Shown piece by piece: positions 56,479 to 59,343 of a DNA stretch of 59,343 nt. Under the pieces are notes generated by a model that searched no databases, was not told where the DNA came from, and saw nothing but the letters and a program-made list of their open reading frames with translations. The position numbers and the translations under genes are program-made. The stretch comes from a virus, in the IMG/VR virus record IMGVR_UViG_3300027970_000030, positions 1 through 59,343 of that record; one strand, 5' to 3'. The first letter of the stretch is position 1; the number at the start of each line of letters is the position of its first letter.

Positions 56479-56487
56479 TATAAATAT
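56479..56487 (-). promoter_or_regulatory. Candidate late promoter box ATATTTATA
   Basis: It lies 12 nt upstream of the leader gene at 56466 and touches the stop codon of the upstream repeat-protein gene. Confidence 0.55.
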
Positions 56488-57062
56488 CACAAGTTTTGAC
56501 TTATGTTTGAACCTTTCATATAAACAGCACCAGTATTTGATACCAATTGTTCAATCTTATTATTGAGTTCAGTTATTATCTTATCCTTATCACCCATTTC
56601 CCTTCTCAATTTCATCAAGGTTTCTTGTAACATAACCATCTTTTCATTTGGTTTTTCAACCTCCTTGATTACCTCAACCTGGACAATTTTTTCCACTATC
56701 TTCTCCACTTCCACCGGTACTTGGACAATTTTTTCTACTATAACCTCATTTGTGGAAAATATTTTCTGCTCAATTGGGACTTCTTTGATTATTTCAACAA
56801 TCTTCTCAACCTCTTTAATGACCTCGATTGGGATCTCTTTAATCGTCTCTTTTTCCACATATTTAATAACCTCAATCGGAATTTCTTTCTCAACATATTC
56901 AATAATTTTTTCTGTGTTATTACCAATTAAACCATATCTCTCAATATCATATCCCTTCTTAAAACATTTCTGAAAGAACTTATCAACATCTTCAATGTTA
57001 TTTAACTTACAATAATCAGTTAAATCCTTTTGGTTTTGTTTATTGAGGGTTAGTTTGTTCAT
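56487..57062 (-). CDS. Repeat-rich coiled-coil protein (VPIEVIKEVEK repeats)
   Basis: The protein is 191 residues. Residues ~55-140 are degenerate repeats such as EIPIEVIKYVEKETIKEIPI and EKIVQVPVEVEKIVEKIVQV, rich in Val, Ile, Glu and Lys. A helical coiled coil follows (MLQETLMKLRREMGDKDKII). The N-terminal 50 residues look globular. Such repeats act as rigid spacers in other proteins. It overlaps the Dam-like gene by 23 bp. Confidence 0.65.
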   Translation of the reverse strand: MNKLTLNKQNQKDLTDYCKLNNIEDVDKFFQKCFKKGYDIERYGLIGNNTEKIIEYVEKEIPIEVIKYVEKETIKEIPIEVIKEVEKIVEIIKEVPIEQKIFSTNEVIVEKIVQVPVEVEKIVEKIVQVEVIKEVEKPNEKMVMLQETLMKLRREMGDKDKIITELNNKIEQLVSNTGAVYMKGSNISQNL

Positions 57063-57873
57063 TATAGTTATATATTATTATCTCCTGACTATTCTTGGAG
57101 TTCTTATTTCTTGCCACCTTCTCATAATCACCTTCCAATATCTTATGATTAAATCCATCATCCAATAACTTATAAATAATCTCAGACTTCTCGTTGTTCT
57201 TATGTTCCCCCAATACACCACTCAACATAAATGAATGACCCATATTGTTTAATTCAACAATATAATCATACAACTGACTTTCTTTTGTCTTTGACCAATA
57301 AGCATTATATCCCGCCTCAGTATTTGTATATGGGGGATCAATATAAATCATACTGGGATTTTTGGGTTTAATCTCACTAAAATCCTTGGATATAAAATAA
57401 ATCTTATCTTTGTGGTTGGAGATATGTCCAACAAATTCATTCACCTTCTTCTCGGTTGAAGCATTCCAGGTTCTCTTTCCAAATGTCTGATTAAATTCAA
57501 AACTCTTATTGAACCTCATCATATTGTTTGTACAAGATAACATTAATGCCCATAACTTCTCTGGGGACTTATTGGTATTGAAACTTTTTCTCAATTCCAT
57601 AAACCCCTCAGAGTCATCCTTATTGACCAATACGGACTTTGTTTTGGTTATGATAGATGTTGAATCATTAACCAAATCTTTGTGGATTCCAACCAATTCT
57701 TTTATAATGTCATTGACCAATATCTTTTCATATCGGTCAACAACATTGGTATAGACCGAACCTCCACCACAAAATAAATCAACGAAATATTTCTTGGTGT
57801 AATCGAAGTTTGGAATTAGTTGGTCTAATAACTTAAACTTTGAACCGGTGTAATTGAAGGGGGTATTAACCAT
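57040..57873 (-). CDS. Dam-like DNA adenine N6-methyltransferase
   Basis: The protein is about 277 residues. NTPFNYTGSKFKLLDQLIPN (SAM and target region), FVDLFCGGGSVYTNVV (motif I) and MIYIDPPYTNTEAGY (motif IV DPPY) are all present. This is the Dam/D12 class (alpha group). The start is set at MVNTPFNY, which overlaps the gp47 stop; Met codons 5 and 12 residues upstream are alternatives. It methylates adenine, probably for protection or regulation. Confidence 0.92.
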   Translation of the reverse strand: MVNTPFNYTGSKFKLLDQLIPNFDYTKKYFVDLFCGGGSVYTNVVDRYEKILVNDIIKELVGIHKDLVNDSTSIITKTKSVLVNKDDSEGFMELRKSFNTNKSPEKLWALMLSCTNNMMRFNKSFEFNQTFGKRTWNASTEKKVNEFVGHISNHKDKIYFISKDFSEIKPKNPSMIYIDPPYTNTEAGYNAYWSKTKESQLYDYIVELNNMGHSFMLSGVLGEHKNNEKSEIIYKLLDDGFNHKILEGDYEKVARNKNSKNSQEIIIYNYNEQTNPQ

Positions 57874-58645
57874 TTGCGAGTGTTTCATTTTCGTTAAGAA
57901 TGTCTTCATATGAATTAATAACAAATTTAAGGAAAGGTCTTGGATTATCCAAATCCACAAAGGAATATTTGTTATTTATTACATCATAAATTCCAAATCC
58001 GTGTTTCTTTATATTCTCCCCATAGTTTTGTTGTACAACTGAACCTATCATATATGCTTTCTTACCATTTGGAATATCAAAAATTTGACGTTTGTGTATG
58101 TCTCCACATAGAATTAGGTCACACCCATCAAACTTATCCACTTCATATCCTGTCTCAAACTTATATCCAATGTCGGTATATAAACCAACAATGGGTCCGT
58201 GAAATAATCCAATCTTTAATCTGTCTGACTTCTCTATAATTGGTGGGATGTTGTGTTCAAATAATGAATAAACAACCCAATCTATATTCTCGTCTTGATA
58301 TACACCTCTATCCTTGTAATAAACAATATTGTCATTGTCCATTGATTGAATGATGGGGGTTAATGTGTCTAGTCTTGATAAGTTGTTTTCAAGCATGTCA
58401 TGGTTGCCTACAATTATAATTGTTTTGGCTATCTTTGAACATTCATCCAATACCCACCTTACCATTTCAATAAGTTCAGGACTGACTTGGTTTTTACTAT
58501 GGACTAAATCACCTGTGAATACCACTCTATCAGGTTTTATTTCCTTGAATTGATTGAACATATCCGTAAGGATTGTTTTATATAGGTCGTGGTCTTTAAT
58601 TAATCTCAAATGTAAATCTGAGAAATGAACCAATTTTTTAATCAT
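57866..58645 (-). CDS. gp47/SbcD-like nuclease subunit
   Basis: The protein is 259 residues. The metallophosphoesterase motifs are complete: HFSDLHLRL, VVFTGDLVHSK, IVGNHDM, GLFHGP and CGDIHKRQ. It is the Mre11/SbcD-type nuclease partner of the gp46-like ATPase, acting in DNA end resection. It is shorter than T4 gp47 (about 340 residues), lacking a distinct C-terminal domain. It is first in its operon, about 190 nt downstream of a TATCTTTG box. Confidence 0.93.
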   Translation of the reverse strand: MIKKLVHFSDLHLRLIKDHDLYKTILTDMFNQFKEIKPDRVVFTGDLVHSKNQVSPELIEMVRWVLDECSKIAKTIIIVGNHDMLENNLSRLDTLTPIIQSMDNDNIVYYKDRGVYQDENIDWVVYSLFEHNIPPIIEKSDRLKIGLFHGPIVGLYTDIGYKFETGYEVDKFDGCDLILCGDIHKRQIFDIPNGKKAYMIGSVVQQNYGENIKKHGFGIYDVINNKYSFVDLDNPRPFLKFVINSYEDILNENETLANG

Positions 58646-58851
58646 ATTAATTACAATTTTATTTTTGAATCTTGAAGGTTGTGTTGTTTAATACCTTGAT
58701 TTTGTTGGGGTTGGGGGGTACTGGATATATTTCTTAGTTATGTGTAAGTGTGGTTCTGTCCTCCGAATTAACTTCCGTGTTAGAAAATTTTAGAAAAAAC
58801 CCACCGCACATTTTTAATAATTTTTTAAGGACACAAAGATAAGGAAATTTT
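58646..58851 (-). other. 206-bp non-coding leader upstream of gp47
   Basis: No reading frame of note is present. On the minus strand it contains a promoter box near its upstream end and a C-rich stretch (AGTACCCCCCAACCCCAAC) 50-70 nt before the gp47 start. A weak GTGCGGTGGG/TTTTTT element near 58795-58812 could be the terminator of the upstream gene. The long 5' UTR is unusual for this compact genome. Confidence 0.5.
58834..58841 (-). promoter_or_regulatory. Bacteroidota-type -7 box TATCTTTG
   Basis: On the minus strand TTATCTTTGTGTCC contains an exact TAnnTTTG. It would start the gp47, Dam-like and repeat-protein transcript. The -33 region is only A/T-rich. Confidence 0.5.
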
Positions 58852-59004
58852 TTATTTTTTAATAACTTTTTTCATATATTCCTCTATAAGAGTTTCTATC
58901 AACTTTGATTTATTTAAGTTGTTTTCCTCTATATGTTTTAGAAATTACTTATATAATTCTGGATTAAGTGTATAAAAATCTTTAACTCTTCTTACTTTCG
59001 TCAT
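58852..59004 (-). pseudogene. Ribbon-helix-helix protein gene with in-frame TAA
   Basis: The frame starts MTKVRRVKDFYTLNPELYK, meets TAA at 58945-58947 and continues as FLKHIEENNLNKSKLIETLI then EEYMKKVIKK to the next TAA. Across the stop it reads as one 50-residue Arc/CopG-like ribbon-helix-helix protein (beta strand, helix A, N..KS.LI..LI.EY helix B). CAA to TAA is one transition. It would be a small repressor if intact. The start overlaps the upstream gene. Confidence 0.6.
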
Positions 59005-59343
59005 ATTCCTCAACAATTTTTATTATCTCTGATTTACCAATACTTCTTGGTCCAGCAGTATTATTATGATCCCATTTATAATTCTTTAAGAAATCTTTAA
59101 TTTCAACACTTGATTTTACAAAATAGTGTGATTGTTCTGATTTTTCATTAATTTCATCATAAATCATACCAGCATAAAATCCCACCCTTCTAAAAGAATA
59201 ATCAGGATTATCATTTTTTTTAACAAAGGTTATTAAATCAGATTTTGTTTTTAATTTTGTCTTTTCACGAACAATACTTTTTCTATCCCATATTTGAAAA
59301 ATAGATGGAACAGAATAGTTATTATCAAGTAAGGTATATGAAT
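58982..59343 (-). CDS. Hypothetical protein, N-terminus beyond window edge
   Basis: The frame is open from the right edge to TAA at 58982, about 120 residues. It reads SVPSIFQIWDRKSIVREKTK, SYSFRR-like DYSFRRVGFYAGMIYDEINE and IGKSEIIKIVEEYDESKKS. No start is seen. Unknown family. Its end overlaps the start of the ribbon-helix-helix gene, hinting at a two-gene module. Confidence 0.6.
   Translation of the reverse strand, partial: SYTLLDNNYSVPSIFQIWDRKSIVREKTKLKTKSDLITFVKKNDNPDYSFRRVGFYAGMIYDEINEKSEQSHYFVKSSVEIKDFLKNYKWDHNNTAGPRSIGKSEIIKIVEEYDESKKS

Noticed and set aside
56563-56973. + strand Ser/Thr/Ile-rich frame
   Set aside because: It is antisense to the VPIEV repeats, and its repetitiveness is inherited from them.
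4947-59004. Genome-wide recoding of TAG (or TAA) to glutamine
   Set aside because: TAG is used as a normal stop in other genes here (for example the Hc1-like and lipoprotein genes, where the next start overlaps it), and the interrupting stops include TAG, TAA and TGA.

Overview
The window reads as part of the genome of a large, strongly AT-rich tailed bacteriophage (probably myovirus-like), most likely infecting a Bacteroidota/Flavobacteriia host. Phage markers are a T4 gp46/gp47-type recombination nuclease pair, an amidase lysis cassette, a phage sigma factor, homing endonucleases, a DUF932 protein, DUF3310 and many small overlapping genes. Host clues are promoters matching the Bacteroidota -7 box TAnnTTTG, an absence of obvious Shine-Dalgarno sequences, a Bacteroidota-type Hc1 histone-like protein and a short lipoprotein. 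Both ends of the window cut genes.

Layout. 0-4.9 kb: a leucine-rich-repeat protein and an island of leader-bearing proteins (two HExxH zincins, a protein-kinase-like protein, ParB-like proteins, a zinc ribbon). 4.9-9.9 kb: dense small accessory genes behind a host-type promoter. 9.9-18.1 kb: more leader proteins, including giant PcfJ-like repeat proteins. 18.2-22.5 kb: lipoprotein, SmpB, broken nuclease, Nudix, DUF192 and a broken DHH phosphoesterase. 22.6-29.4 kb: hydrophobic protein, three clustered cytosine methyltransferases, coiled-coil protein. 29.4-34.4 kb: GIY-YIG nuclease, virion-like protein, glutaredoxin, thioredoxin, PcfJ-like protein. 34.4-41.1 kb: DUF932 and small genes behind repeated promoter cassettes, an LRR leader protein, DnaJ and Hc1. 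41.2-47.0 kb: candidate virion proteins, endolysin/holin/spanin candidates and sigma factor. 47.0-50.9 kb: a gp46 gene fractured by a split intein with a free-standing nuclease between the halves. 51-59.3 kb: small genes, an ABC-type membrane domain, a fourth cytosine methyltransferase, a Dam-like methyltransferase, gp47, and a ribbon-helix-helix gene.

The most striking signal is a short basic amphipathic N-terminal leader (for example MSLKQTIRRILREE, MRNLIRKILREE, MKIIISEQQLKQLITEG). It is shared by at least 15 otherwise unrelated proteins and ends in (I/L)-x-E, the cleavage consensus of the T4 gp21 prohead protease. This suggests a capsid-targeting signal used to load a varied set of enzymes into the head, to be processed and perhaps injected. 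Many of these genes carry an ATATTTAT(A/T) box shortly upstream, a candidate late promoter, whereas early-type genes carry TAnnTTTG.

A second striking feature is in-frame stop codons without frameshifts in five genes. One is a TAG exactly where two paralogous domains have glutamine. These may be real nonsense alleles, readthrough sites or sequence errors. The third is the fractured gp46 gene, which has an atypically split intein (about 29-residue N part, about 120-residue C part).

No tRNA, rRNA or CRISPR array was seen.
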